A DNA stretch of 6,423 nt from a candidate division TA06 bacterium (GTDB lineage Bacteria > Ratteibacteria > UBA8468 > MWAK01). The notes beneath the pieces are model-generated. The model did no database searches, was not told where the DNA came from, and saw nothing but the letters and a program-made list of their open reading frames with translations. Positions 1-6,019 of the stretch are shown in pieces. The position numbers and the translations under genes are program-made. Numbering within the stretch: position 1 is the stretch's first letter; each line of letters starts with the position of its first letter. The DNA lies in the NCBI GenBank assembly GCA_022704925.1, contig JAKJFK010000100.1, positions 1-6,423 on the forward strand, read 5' to 3'.

Positions 1-571
1 CCCCGCCGAGGCGGCGCCGGTAGGCCCGGTGGGTGGTCCGGATGAAGCGGTCCAGGGTCCGGGGGTTGAGAAGGTCGACATACCCGGAGTAGTTGAAACG
101 GGGATGGTCGGCCGGGTCGTAATCCTGGTAGAAGTAGAGCGGTCCGCCGGCCGTCTCCGCTTTTTTTACCAGCCGCTGGCGCGCTTCGACCGGGGGGCTT
201 GGAGAGCAGATCAGGGTCTTGACCCGCAATTCCGGAGCCCCTTCCAGCACCCGGCCGCCGGCGAAGCCGCTCGGCCACCGGTCCTCGTCGTAGAGCCAGG
301 CGGTCAGTCCCTCTTTCCGGGCCTCGTCGACCGCGGCCGTCAGGCCGTCGAACCAGGCCCGGCCCAGGTAGGGCGTCTCCAGGCCGGCCCGGGCGTGCAG
401 GAAGAAGCCGCCCAGGCCCCCGCGCCGGAATTCCCGGACCTGGCGCCGCAGCTCTTCCGGCTCCAGCCGGTCGTTGAGCGACCAGAAGGGCAGGCCACGG
501 AAGCGCGTTTCGGGCCGCCGGAACCGGTCAAAACTAAATTCGGCTGGTGTGATGTCGTGATGTTGTGACAT
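1..571 (-). CDS. GH106-like glycosyl hydrolase, N-terminal part (runs off left edge)
   Basis: Only the first 190 residues are in the window; the frame is open to base 1. The start is the ATG at 571-569, 13 bases after the stop of the preceding gene, with no clear Shine-Dalgarno, so translation may be coupled. There is no signal peptide, suggesting a cytoplasmic enzyme. Visible landmarks match the start of the large GH106-like (alpha-L-rhamnosidase-related) hydrolases common in PVC bacteria: LPFWSLNDRLEPEELRRQV near residues 27-45, GGFFLHARAGLETPYL near 54-69, then WLYDEDRWPSGFAGG near 92-106, which carries the conserved acidic D-E pair, and YVDLLNP near 164-170. These are the early strands and helices of a TIM barrel. 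The rest of the barrel and the usual C-terminal beta domains lie outside the window. Family assignment rests on recalled motifs; rhamnose specificity is not shown. It is probably co-transcribed with the TIM-barrel gene upstream. Confidence 0.82.
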   Translation of the reverse strand, partial: MSQHHDITPAEFSFDRFRRPETRFRGLPFWSLNDRLEPEELRRQVREFRRGGLGGFFLHARAGLETPYLGRAWFDGLTAAVDEARKEGLTAWLYDEDRWPSGFAGGRVLEGAPELRVKTLICSPSPPVEARQRLVKKAETAGGPLYFYQDYDPADHPRFNYSGYVDLLNPRTLDRFIRTTHRAYRRRLGG

Positions 572-584
572 TACTTGGCGGGCG

Positions 585-1544
585 TCAGCCCTTGATCCGG
601 GCGATGGCTTCGGCGCTCAGTTCCATCACCCTTTCCGGCTCCTGGTTGCCGGTGCCGTAGAAGTAGAAGGCATAGAGATCGGCCTGCCATTCGGCCACCC
701 GGGGCAGGTTCCGGGCCAGTTCCGCCATCGCCCCGGAGTGGATCGAAAAGGTTTCGACCAGGGTGAAGCGTTTCTTGCCGGCCTGGTCGGCCAGCCGGAA
801 GATGGCCGGGACTGAATCGAAGAGGCTGGTCTTCTGATGCGTCTGCTCCGGCTCGCCCTGGTGGCAGACCGGGCCGTCGTTGCCGAAATAGTCGAGTTCC
901 GGCTGCTCGAGGATCCGGGTCTTGAAGTGGCCGGTGGCGTCGGGCATCACGAAGAGAATGTTGGTCCGGTCCGGCCGGGACCGCTTCACCAGCCGGCAGG
1001 CCTCGCCCAGCAGGCCGGCCACCGAGGCCTCCCGGAACCGGACCCGGGCCGCCTCGTCCTGGTCCGGGCATAGTTTGCGGCAGGCCGGGCACCAGCAGGG
1101 GACATGGGCCTCCTTGGGTTCGTCGTAGACCACTCCATCCACCCCGGACTCGTCCAGCAGTTTCTCCAGCCACTCCAGGAACCAGGCCCGGAAGGCCGGC
1201 TGGTTTGGGCAGCAGACGCTGCCGGCGGTGGCGTCCTGGAAGCGGCCGTCCCGGGTGAGGACCAGGTATTCCGGGTGGCGGGCGGCGAAGAGGCTGGCCA
1301 CCTTGGGCCAGCCGGCGAAGAACCCGCCGACCCGGCTGGGGATCGCGTAAACCTTCAACCCGGCCGACCGGGCCAGCGCCACCTTGCCCGGGTAATCGGA
1401 GGTGTGGCTCTCCAGGACGCTGATGCAGACGCTGTCGGCGCCGATCCGGCGCATCGCTTCGAAGTCGGCCCGGAGCTGCTTCGGCTGCCAGACGAAGGGG
1501 TCGCCGTCAAGGTAGTACATTGAAATTTCGGGCTTCTTTTTCAT
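585..1544 (-). CDS. cytoplasmic TIM-barrel protein, glycoside hydrolase-like, specificity unknown
   Basis: 319 residues, complete. The ATG at 1544-1542 is preceded by AAGGA (complement of 1551-1555) with six bases between, which fixes the start. No signal peptide or membrane segment is seen. The protein alternates strands and helices as in a TIM barrel: GADSVCISVLESH (35-47), LKVYAIPSRVGGFF (63-76), VDGVVYDEPKEAHVPC (135-150), RTNILFVMPDA (193-203), LDYFGNDGP (217-225), KRFTLVETFSI (258-268). D141-E142 after strand four and E264 late in the barrel sit where clan GH-A-type enzymes carry their carboxylates; that they are catalytic is inference. Right after D-E comes a cysteine cluster, C150, C152, C155 and C159, like the C-x-C-x-x-C motif found at this place in several hydrolase-like barrels such as GH42, where cysteines bind zinc. 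I cannot name a family. A promoter lies at 1607-1636, and the GH106-like gene follows 13 bases downstream, so the two probably form an operon acting on the same imported sugar. Confidence 0.85.
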   Translation of the reverse strand: MKKKPEISMYYLDGDPFVWQPKQLRADFEAMRRIGADSVCISVLESHTSDYPGKVALARSAGLKVYAIPSRVGGFFAGWPKVASLFAARHPEYLVLTRDGRFQDATAGSVCCPNQPAFRAWFLEWLEKLLDESGVDGVVYDEPKEAHVPCWCPACRKLCPDQDEAARVRFREASVAGLLGEACRLVKRSRPDRTNILFVMPDATGHFKTRILEQPELDYFGNDGPVCHQGEPEQTHQKTSLFDSVPAIFRLADQAGKKRFTLVETFSIHSGAMAELARNLPRVAEWQADLYAFYFYGTGNQEPERVMELSAEAIARIKG

Positions 1545-1606
1545 TTTTATTCCTTTTTGGTTGACGGGAGCGCGGCCGGGTTCGGTAAAAACTTCTTTTC
1601 GTGGAA

Positions 1607-1636
1607 ATTATAGCACCGCGGGTCAACGCGGGACAA
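1607..1636 (-). promoter_or_regulatory. extended -10 sigma-70-type promoter for the TIM-barrel gene
   Basis: Read on the minus strand, a perfect TATAAT (complement of 1607-1612) is preceded by TGC, giving the extended -10 form TGnTATAAT. TTGTCC (complement of 1631-1636) matches the -35 consensus at four of six positions, with an 18-base spacer. Transcription would begin near 1600, leaving a leader of about 55 bases before the ATG at 1544. The spacer contains a short inverted repeat, CCGCG-N6-CGCGG (1616-1631), which could be an operator. In such GC-rich DNA a perfect TATAAT in the right place is unlikely to be accidental, but no expression evidence is available. Confidence 0.6.
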
Positions 1637-1656
1637 TCCGGGGACGTAAAGTAAGG

Positions 1657-1673
1657 GGGCGTGAATACGCCGG
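1657..1673 (-). terminator. weak stem-loop after the pilin-like gene
   Basis: Directly after the TAA stop at 1674-1676, the minus strand reads GGCGT-ATTC-ACGCC (1658-1671), a 5-bp stem with a four-base loop. It is followed by a pyrimidine-rich stretch, CCCTTACTTTAC, rather than a clean U-tract. It may slow or end transcription before the promoter at 1607-1636. The stem is short, so the call is weak. Confidence 0.25.
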
Positions 1674-2342
1674 TTATTCGAGGCCGGTCCAGTAAACCCG
1701 TTCCGGTCCGACCGACTTGTAGTGGAAGCCAAACTCTTCCGGGGTGCCGGTCGCCACGTGTCCGTCGGCGAAGAGAAAACTGGCCCGTCCGTGATGGCGG
1801 TTGTAGTCGACCTGGTTTTCGGTCGTCCGGCCGCCGATGCTCCAGGGCGGGCCGGCCACTTCGCCCAGGTAGACCAGGGAATCGAGCTTGCGGCGGCTTC
1901 GAAAGAGGTTGCGGCCGGCCAGGTCCCGCCAGCCCGGGTGGTTGAGGCCGTAGTGGCGGTGGGAAGCGGTTGATGTCGGGCAGAAGAAGTGGCCGCAGGA
2001 ATTGATCCGTTCGGCCGACGCCGCGGGATCTCCATTCAGCTGGATGTCGAGATAGGGGGCCAGCTGGACGGCCCAGGCGCCGCGCCGGTGGCCGGCGGCA
2101 TCCCAGTCGCCGCAGGGAGGCCGGCCATCCCAGTCGGCCAGGTACTTCTGGAAGGCGGCGCCCAGGTGACGCAGGTTGTTGAGACAGGCGACCTGGCGGG
2201 CATTGCGCTGCGCCCGGAGCAGGACCGGCAGCATCAGGAACAGCAGGCAGATGATAATGACCACGAGCGCCAGGGATTCGACCGGGGTGATGGCGCAGCG
2301 GAGCTGGCTCTCTTTTTTTTTGTATTCCAGGTCCGATATCAT
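1674..2342 (-). CDS. prepilin/pseudopilin-like membrane protein with H-X9-DG motif
   Basis: 222 residues from the ATG at 2342-2340. A TTG at 2381 would add 13 residues, but it abuts the hairpin at 2383-2425, so I prefer the ATG even though its AGGA lies very close (2-3 bases). The N-terminus has a basic leader (KKK at 8-10, R15), then CA|ITPVES, with a possible prepilin peptidase site after A17 and the conserved glutamate E22 at +5. A hydrophobic helix follows (about 24-42, LALVVIIICLLFLMLPVLL), then RAQRNARQVACLNNLRHLG (43-61), the pattern of the PVC-type pseudopilins. The C-terminal part has H183-X9-D193-G194, the H-X9-DG signature. The signal departs from the usual G|FTLIE: Ala for Gly at -1, Ile at +1 and Pro at +3. 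The protein would sit in the inner membrane with its C-terminal domain outside. Members are abundant near hydrolase genes in Lentisphaerota and Planctomycetota, but their role is not established. A nine-base A run encodes K8-K10. Confidence 0.83.
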   Translation of the reverse strand: MISDLEYKKKESQLRCAITPVESLALVVIIICLLFLMLPVLLRAQRNARQVACLNNLRHLGAAFQKYLADWDGRPPCGDWDAAGHRRGAWAVQLAPYLDIQLNGDPAASAERINSCGHFFCPTSTASHRHYGLNHPGWRDLAGRNLFRSRRKLDSLVYLGEVAGPPWSIGGRTTENQVDYNRHHGRASFLFADGHVATGTPEEFGFHYKSVGPERVYWTGLE

Positions 2343-2382
2343 TTTCCTGCTTATTTGACCCGCCGGCCCCGCTTTTATCAAA

Positions 2383-2425
2383 CGCCCCCGGCGGCACCGG
2401 CGGCCATATTTGGCCGCCGGGCGCG
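2383..2425 (-). terminator. overlapping GC hairpins between hydrolase and pilin-like genes
   Basis: Nine bases after the TGA stop of the large hydrolase (2434-2436) there are two overlapping stems. The inner one is a perfect 10-bp stem, CCGGCGGCCA (2397-2406) against TGGCCGCCGG (2411-2420), with a four-base loop. The outer one pairs 2413-2425 with 2383-2395 over 13 positions with one C-C mismatch and, on the minus strand, is followed at once by TTTGAT. Both use the same 5' arm, so they exclude each other. Either could end transcription after the hydrolase; the U-tract is short, so partial termination or attenuation into the pilin-like gene is possible. It also supports a start for the pilin-like gene downstream, at 2342. 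Confidence 0.5.
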
Positions 2426-2433
2426 TCTTTTGT

Positions 2434-5016
2434 TCAGTTGGCGGCTTCCAGTCGCATCGTCTTGAGTCCGGCGGCGGCCGCGGCCGGGTCAGCCGGCCCG
2501 GTGAAGTAGACCGGGCTCTCGGTCAGCCGCAGGCCGGCCGGCTCGATCTGGTTGCCCATCAGGTCGTAGAAGCTGAAGCCGGCCGGCGGGACCGCCTTGA
2601 AGACCTTCGCCTCGGTCACCCAGAAGAAGCCGGCCGTCCCGGCCGCCTTCCGGTAGAGGTGGGCGGTCACCGTCTTGTCCAGTTCCAGGGCCCCCTGGTA
2701 GCGGCCGCCGTCCAGGAAGTGGCTGGCGATCGAGAGGCCGACCGCGTTGGCCCGCAGACTGCCGTCGTACTCCACCAGCTCCTTGCCGCCGCCGGCCCAG
2801 CGGGTCGGCTGAGAGGGGCCGCAGTTGGCGAAGCGGGCGAAGTAGTAGAAGTACTTCTCGATGCCGCCGACCGACATCGAGCTCAGGTAGGTCCGCACGT
2901 CGCTTACCGCGTTGGCCTGCCGGGTGCCCTGCAGGAGCTGCCAGTACTCCTTCTCCTTGACCGAGTCAAAGTTGGGCAGGCTGGTGAAGGAGGTGGGGCC
3001 GGTCGAGCCAACCTCGGTGTTCCAGCCGGGGCGGCCGACTTCCTTCAGGAAGGTGGCGAAGTCCGGGTTGGCGTGGCCGTAGAAGTGGACCGAGACGATG
3101 TCAAAGTTCTCCGGTGGGCAATTCTTGACCACCGGGTCGTAGAAGGTCCGTTTGAAGCCGCCCCCGGAGAAGCCGATTACCTTCGCCTGCGGGTTGGCCC
3201 GCCGGATCTCGCGGCTGGCTATTCTCAAGGCTTCGGCGTAATGCTCCGGCTGCTGGTAGAGGGCGTTCGGCTCGTTGTCGATCTCCCAGTGATTGACATA
3301 GGGCTTGTAATGGGAGGCCAGGGCGTAGATGAAGTCGCCCCAGGCCTTGAAATATGCGGCCCGCTTCGCCGGCTCCCAGGCCGCCCCGCCGGTCGGGCAG
3401 ACGTAATCCTTGAGCCAGGGGATGGTCTCCCGCCCCTGGCTGAGGGTCTGGAGCAGGATCATCATATTGGCCCGGTCGGCGTTCCGGACCGCCTCGTCGA
3501 AGAAGAGATACTTCCCCTGGGCCTCCGGTTCGACCCGGTACCAGCGGGCCAGCGATTTCGAGATGACCCAGTTGAAGTTGGCCCGCTTCAGGATATCCAG
3601 GTGGTAGGGTGTGAAACCCATGTCCACGCCCAGGGTGCCGGCCGGGTATTTTTCGTTCAGGTGGGGGTTGGCCGGCAGGACCGAGTAGACCAGCTCCGAG
3701 AGGGCCTCGCCCAGGGTGAAGGTGGTCCGGAAGAGGCCGCGCTTGCCCGCGTAAAGGTTGAAGGCGGCCCGGCCGCCGGCGACCTCCTGGCGGCCGCGGT
3801 CCACCACCTGGCCCCAGAAGTCCACCGTCTGGTAATCGACCGCGGCATTACCGCCGCCGCCGGAAACCAGCAGCTCCACCCGGGCCGGCTCCCGCTCGTA
3901 GAAGACGTTGCCCGGCGTGGCCGAGAGCCAGCCCACCTCCCGGGGCGTGCGCGGCTGGAAGGGGGCCGCCGCCCCCTCCTGCAGCTGGACCGCGTCCAGC
4001 CAGACCACCGCCGGTCGGTCGTCGGTGGTCTGGGGGTTGATGACCAGTGTGTAGAGGAAGCCGGGCCGGTTGAGCAAGCGGCCGCTGACGGTGAAGCGTT
4101 GCCACTCGTTCGTCAGGTTGACCGCGGCCGCGAGTCCGGCCGATGAATAGTTTTTGAGATCTTCCGAAATCCCGTTCAGGTAGGCCCGCAGGGCCAGCGG
4201 TCGGTCGGCCCGGGCCGCGAAGCTCAGCGTGTAGTCACGGCCGGCCGGTACCCGGTAGAGCTTGGTCTCCACCCCGAACCGGAGGTCGTTGGCCGGCACC
4301 TCCAGCCGCAGCGCGTAGCGCCCCTCGGCCGGACCGCTGCCGTCCAGGTTGGTTGGCCACAGCACCGGCGTGGCCGAACCGTACCACTTACCCCAGCCGG
4401 TGAAGCCGGCCTCGAAGCCGCCGTTCTCCAGGTAGTTGCCGCTCCGGGCCGGCGGCGTATCCTCGGTTACCAGTTCCACGATCTCACTGGCGAACTTGGG
4501 CACCTTGTTGGCCTCGGTGGTGATGAAAAGGCCCTGCAGGATGTAGCCCTGGCTCTGCCGGGCGCCGGTGTCGGCCACCAGCGCGGAGGGGAAGTAGCGC
4601 AGGGTGACCTGGTCGGCCGGCTCGTTGATCTCGAAGGTTTCGGCCACCGTCCAGTCGAAGCGGACGATGCGCAGCGGCTTGGTGATATCGCCCAGGGTCG
4701 CCTCCATCTTGCCCCGGTAGAAGTTCTTGACGTAGAGGCGGTAGTGGCCCAGCGGCAGGCTCCGGCCGAGCGGAATCTTGACCACGATCGGCGCCGGCAG
4801 CGGGCCGGTCCCGGGATAATTGAAGGCAAAGGAGACTCCGGGCGCCGACCGCCATTCCTTTGGGTCTCCGATGAACTTGCCGCCGCCCAGGTTCATTTTC
4901 TGCAGCTCCTCGCCGGTCCAGAGGCGGGTAAAGCTGAAGCGCCCCTGCTGGCTGAAGGCCGGCGCGGCCGACAGGGCGAAGAGCAGGAGTCCAACCAGCC
5001 AGGTCCGCTTAAGCAT
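2434..5016 (-). CDS. secreted modular glycoside hydrolase, clan GH-A (GH39/GH5-like) with CBM4/9-like module
   Basis: 860 residues, complete. The ATG at 5016-5014 is preceded by GGGAGGA (complement of 5021-5027), a strong ribosome site at proper spacing. Residues 1-22 form a signal peptide (KR, hydrophobic core, cleavage likely after S22). Residues about 25-170 form a beta-rich module I do not recognise. Residues about 194-348 resemble a CBM4/9 carbohydrate-binding module, opening with NYLENGGFEAGFTGW and closing with VVWLDAVQLQEG. An Ig-like beta segment follows (about 360-450). The barrel spans about 460-770: HWEIDNEPN places the acid/base at E582, VSVHFYG (641-647) supplies the typical active-site His/Tyr, and GWNTEVGS places the nucleophile at E668. 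A C-terminal beta domain (about 775-860) ends the protein. Both catalytic glutamates are present, so it is probably an active retaining hydrolase. GH39 is the closest fit I can recall; GH5-like families are possible, and the substrate is unknown. It follows the phosphoesterase gene by 22 bases, implying one transcript. Confidence 0.87.
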   Translation of the reverse strand: MLKRTWLVGLLLFALSAAPAFSQQGRFSFTRLWTGEELQKMNLGGGKFIGDPKEWRSAPGVSFAFNYPGTGPLPAPIVVKIPLGRSLPLGHYRLYVKNFYRGKMEATLGDITKPLRIVRFDWTVAETFEINEPADQVTLRYFPSALVADTGARQSQGYILQGLFITTEANKVPKFASEIVELVTEDTPPARSGNYLENGGFEAGFTGWGKWYGSATPVLWPTNLDGSGPAEGRYALRLEVPANDLRFGVETKLYRVPAGRDYTLSFAARADRPLALRAYLNGISEDLKNYSSAGLAAAVNLTNEWQRFTVSGRLLNRPGFLYTLVINPQTTDDRPAVVWLDAVQLQEGAAAPFQPRTPREVGWLSATPGNVFYEREPARVELLVSGGGGNAAVDYQTVDFWGQVVDRGRQEVAGGRAAFNLYAGKRGLFRTTFTLGEALSELVYSVLPANPHLNEKYPAGTLGVDMGFTPYHLDILKRANFNWVISKSLARWYRVEPEAQGKYLFFDEAVRNADRANMMILLQTLSQGRETIPWLKDYVCPTGGAAWEPAKRAAYFKAWGDFIYALASHYKPYVNHWEIDNEPNALYQQPEHYAEALRIASREIRRANPQAKVIGFSGGGFKRTFYDPVVKNCPPENFDIVSVHFYGHANPDFATFLKEVGRPGWNTEVGSTGPTSFTSLPNFDSVKEKEYWQLLQGTRQANAVSDVRTYLSSMSVGGIEKYFYYFARFANCGPSQPTRWAGGGKELVEYDGSLRANAVGLSIASHFLDGGRYQGALELDKTVTAHLYRKAAGTAGFFWVTEAKVFKAVPPAGFSFYDLMGNQIEPAGLRLTESPVYFTGPADPAAAAAGLKTMRLEAAN

Positions 5017-5038
5017 GCGATCCTCCCGTTAGTGTTTT

Positions 5039-5956
5039 TTATTTTGAGGAGGCCGGAACCGGGACCGGCCGGGTCCACTCGAACTGGTCGCGGACCTTGC
5101 CCTGGTCGTCCTTGACCGTGAAGGAAATCCGGTTAACGCCGACGTCCACCACCACGTAATGGTAGAACTCGCCGGCGTACCTTTTTCGGAAGGGGGCCCC
5201 GCAGGTTCCATTGATCACCTGGTAAACCCCCTCGGGCCGGCTGCGGTTGTAAAGATGCTCGTGGCCACAGAGATAGGCCGGCACCCGATACTTCACCAGG
5301 CGGGTCCAGAAGGAGTCCCGCTCGGCCGGATACTTGTCGAGGGAAGCACCCTGGTGGGGACCGACCGGGTAGGCCGGATCGTGGCCGAAGACGAAGATAT
5401 GCGTCTGGCGGGACGAGGCCAGCTGGCCGTCCAGCCAGGCGGTCTGTTCCGGCAGGAGGCGGTGGGGCGTATCCGGGTTGACGGTGTCCAGGCAGATGAA
5501 GCGGGCGATGTCGTAATCAAGGGAGAAGGCGGTCTTCTGGCCTCTGGCCGGACCGTTGTCCGGGTTGGAGGCGAAGGCCTCCCGGAAGAGTTCCTGGTGC
5601 CTGCGGCCGCCCTTCATCTCGTGGTTGCCGGGTATCACGTAGACGGGGATGCCCGCCTCGTAGACCGGCCGCATGGTCTCCTTCCAGGTCCGGTACTGGT
5701 TCCGGATCGTCTTTTCGTTCAATTTTTCTCCGCCGCTGATGGTATCGCCGCCGAAGACGACCAGGGCCGGTTTTTCGGCCGTAACCAGCTGGGCGATCCG
5801 CCCCAGTACCTCGACGTTGACCGGCGTGTCGGAGGAGGTTCCCCGGCTGTCGGCCAGCGAGACGAAGCGGAAATCGGCCCGGGCTTCGGCTGAAAGCAAG
5901 AGCGTCAGGAGCAGGGCGAGGCCGAAACGGGCCAGTTGTTGGTTCATTCTTCTCAT
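5039..5956 (-). CDS. secreted calcineurin-like metallophosphoesterase
   Basis: 305 residues, complete. The ATG at 5956-5954 follows GGGAA (complement of 5961-5965) by four bases; a second ATG three codons in is less well placed. Residues 1-27 form a signal peptide with an A-R-A cleavage site before D28, so the enzyme is exported. The metal-binding motifs appear in order: LADSRG (D36), VVFGGDT (D71), PGNHE (N111, H112), FVFGHDPAY (H192) and LCGHEHLY (H232, H234). In the first motif the usual D-x-H is D-S-R, so one metal ligand may differ; other bacterial subfamilies show similar changes. The fold normally hydrolyses phosphomonoesters or phosphodiesters with two metal ions; the substrate here cannot be read from the sequence. 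The large hydrolase gene starts 22 bases downstream, suggesting that both are made together and may act on one phosphorylated glycan or on separate nutrients. A second member of the family ends 63 bases upstream. Confidence 0.88.
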   Translation of the reverse strand: MRRMNQQLARFGLALLLTLLLSAEARADFRFVSLADSRGTSSDTPVNVEVLGRIAQLVTAEKPALVVFGGDTISGGEKLNEKTIRNQYRTWKETMRPVYEAGIPVYVIPGNHEMKGGRRHQELFREAFASNPDNGPARGQKTAFSLDYDIARFICLDTVNPDTPHRLLPEQTAWLDGQLASSRQTHIFVFGHDPAYPVGPHQGASLDKYPAERDSFWTRLVKYRVPAYLCGHEHLYNRSRPEGVYQVINGTCGAPFRKRYAGEFYHYVVVDVGVNRISFTVKDDQGKVRDQFEWTRPVPVPASSK

Positions 5957-5978
5957 GAGCTTCCCGGGTTAGAGTGGA

Positions 5979-6011
5979 GGCGGTCCGGTCCCGTCAAGGG
6001 TCCGGACCGCC
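5979..6011 (-). terminator. strong stem-loop between the two phosphoesterase genes
   Basis: A perfect 10-bp stem, GGCGGTCCGG (5979-5988) against CCGGACCGCC (6002-6011), continues past one T-T mismatch with three more G-C pairs (5990-5992 with 5998-6000) around the loop GTCAA. It lies eight bases after the TGA stop at 6020-6022. On the minus strand no U-tract follows; the only T run (CTTTTC) flanks it on the plus-strand side, where no gene is seen. It may be a factor-dependent or leaky terminator, or a 3' stabilising structure on the upstream transcript. Confidence 0.45.
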
Positions 6012-6019
6012 CTTTTCAT

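Noticed and set aside
29-568. 179-codon open frame on the plus strand near the left edge
   Set aside because: It is antisense to the GH106-like gene, whose minus-strand frame is open to the edge and carries clear family motifs.
2343-2381. TTG start at 2381 for the pilin-like gene
   Set aside because: It directly abuts the hairpin arm ending at 2383 and lacks a ribosome site. The ATG at 2342 gives a normal leader length before the cleavage region.
1507-2397. 296-codon open frame on the minus strand overlapping the pilin-like gene
   Set aside because: The translation is Pro/Arg-rich, crosses the promoter and intergenic region, and is out of frame with the well-supported pilin-like protein.
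2410-4146. 578-codon open frame on the plus strand
   Set aside because: It lies wholly opposite the large hydrolase. Its translation is rich in Gly, Val, Arg, Ala and Glu with no recognisable motif, as expected when a GC-rich gene is read antisense. The minus-strand frame has a signal peptide and catalytic motifs.
5159-5893. 244-codon open frame on the plus strand
   Set aside because: It is antisense to the phosphoesterase, whose metal motifs are intact; composition is that of a reverse-strand shadow.
5968-5997. Promoter-like TTGACG (complement of 5992-5997) with TCTAAC (complement of 5968-5973), 18 bases apart
   Set aside because: The -10 match is poor, the -35 lies partly in the loop of the stem-loop, and the resulting leader would be only a few bases long, hiding the ribosome site. 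It is kept only as a remote possibility.
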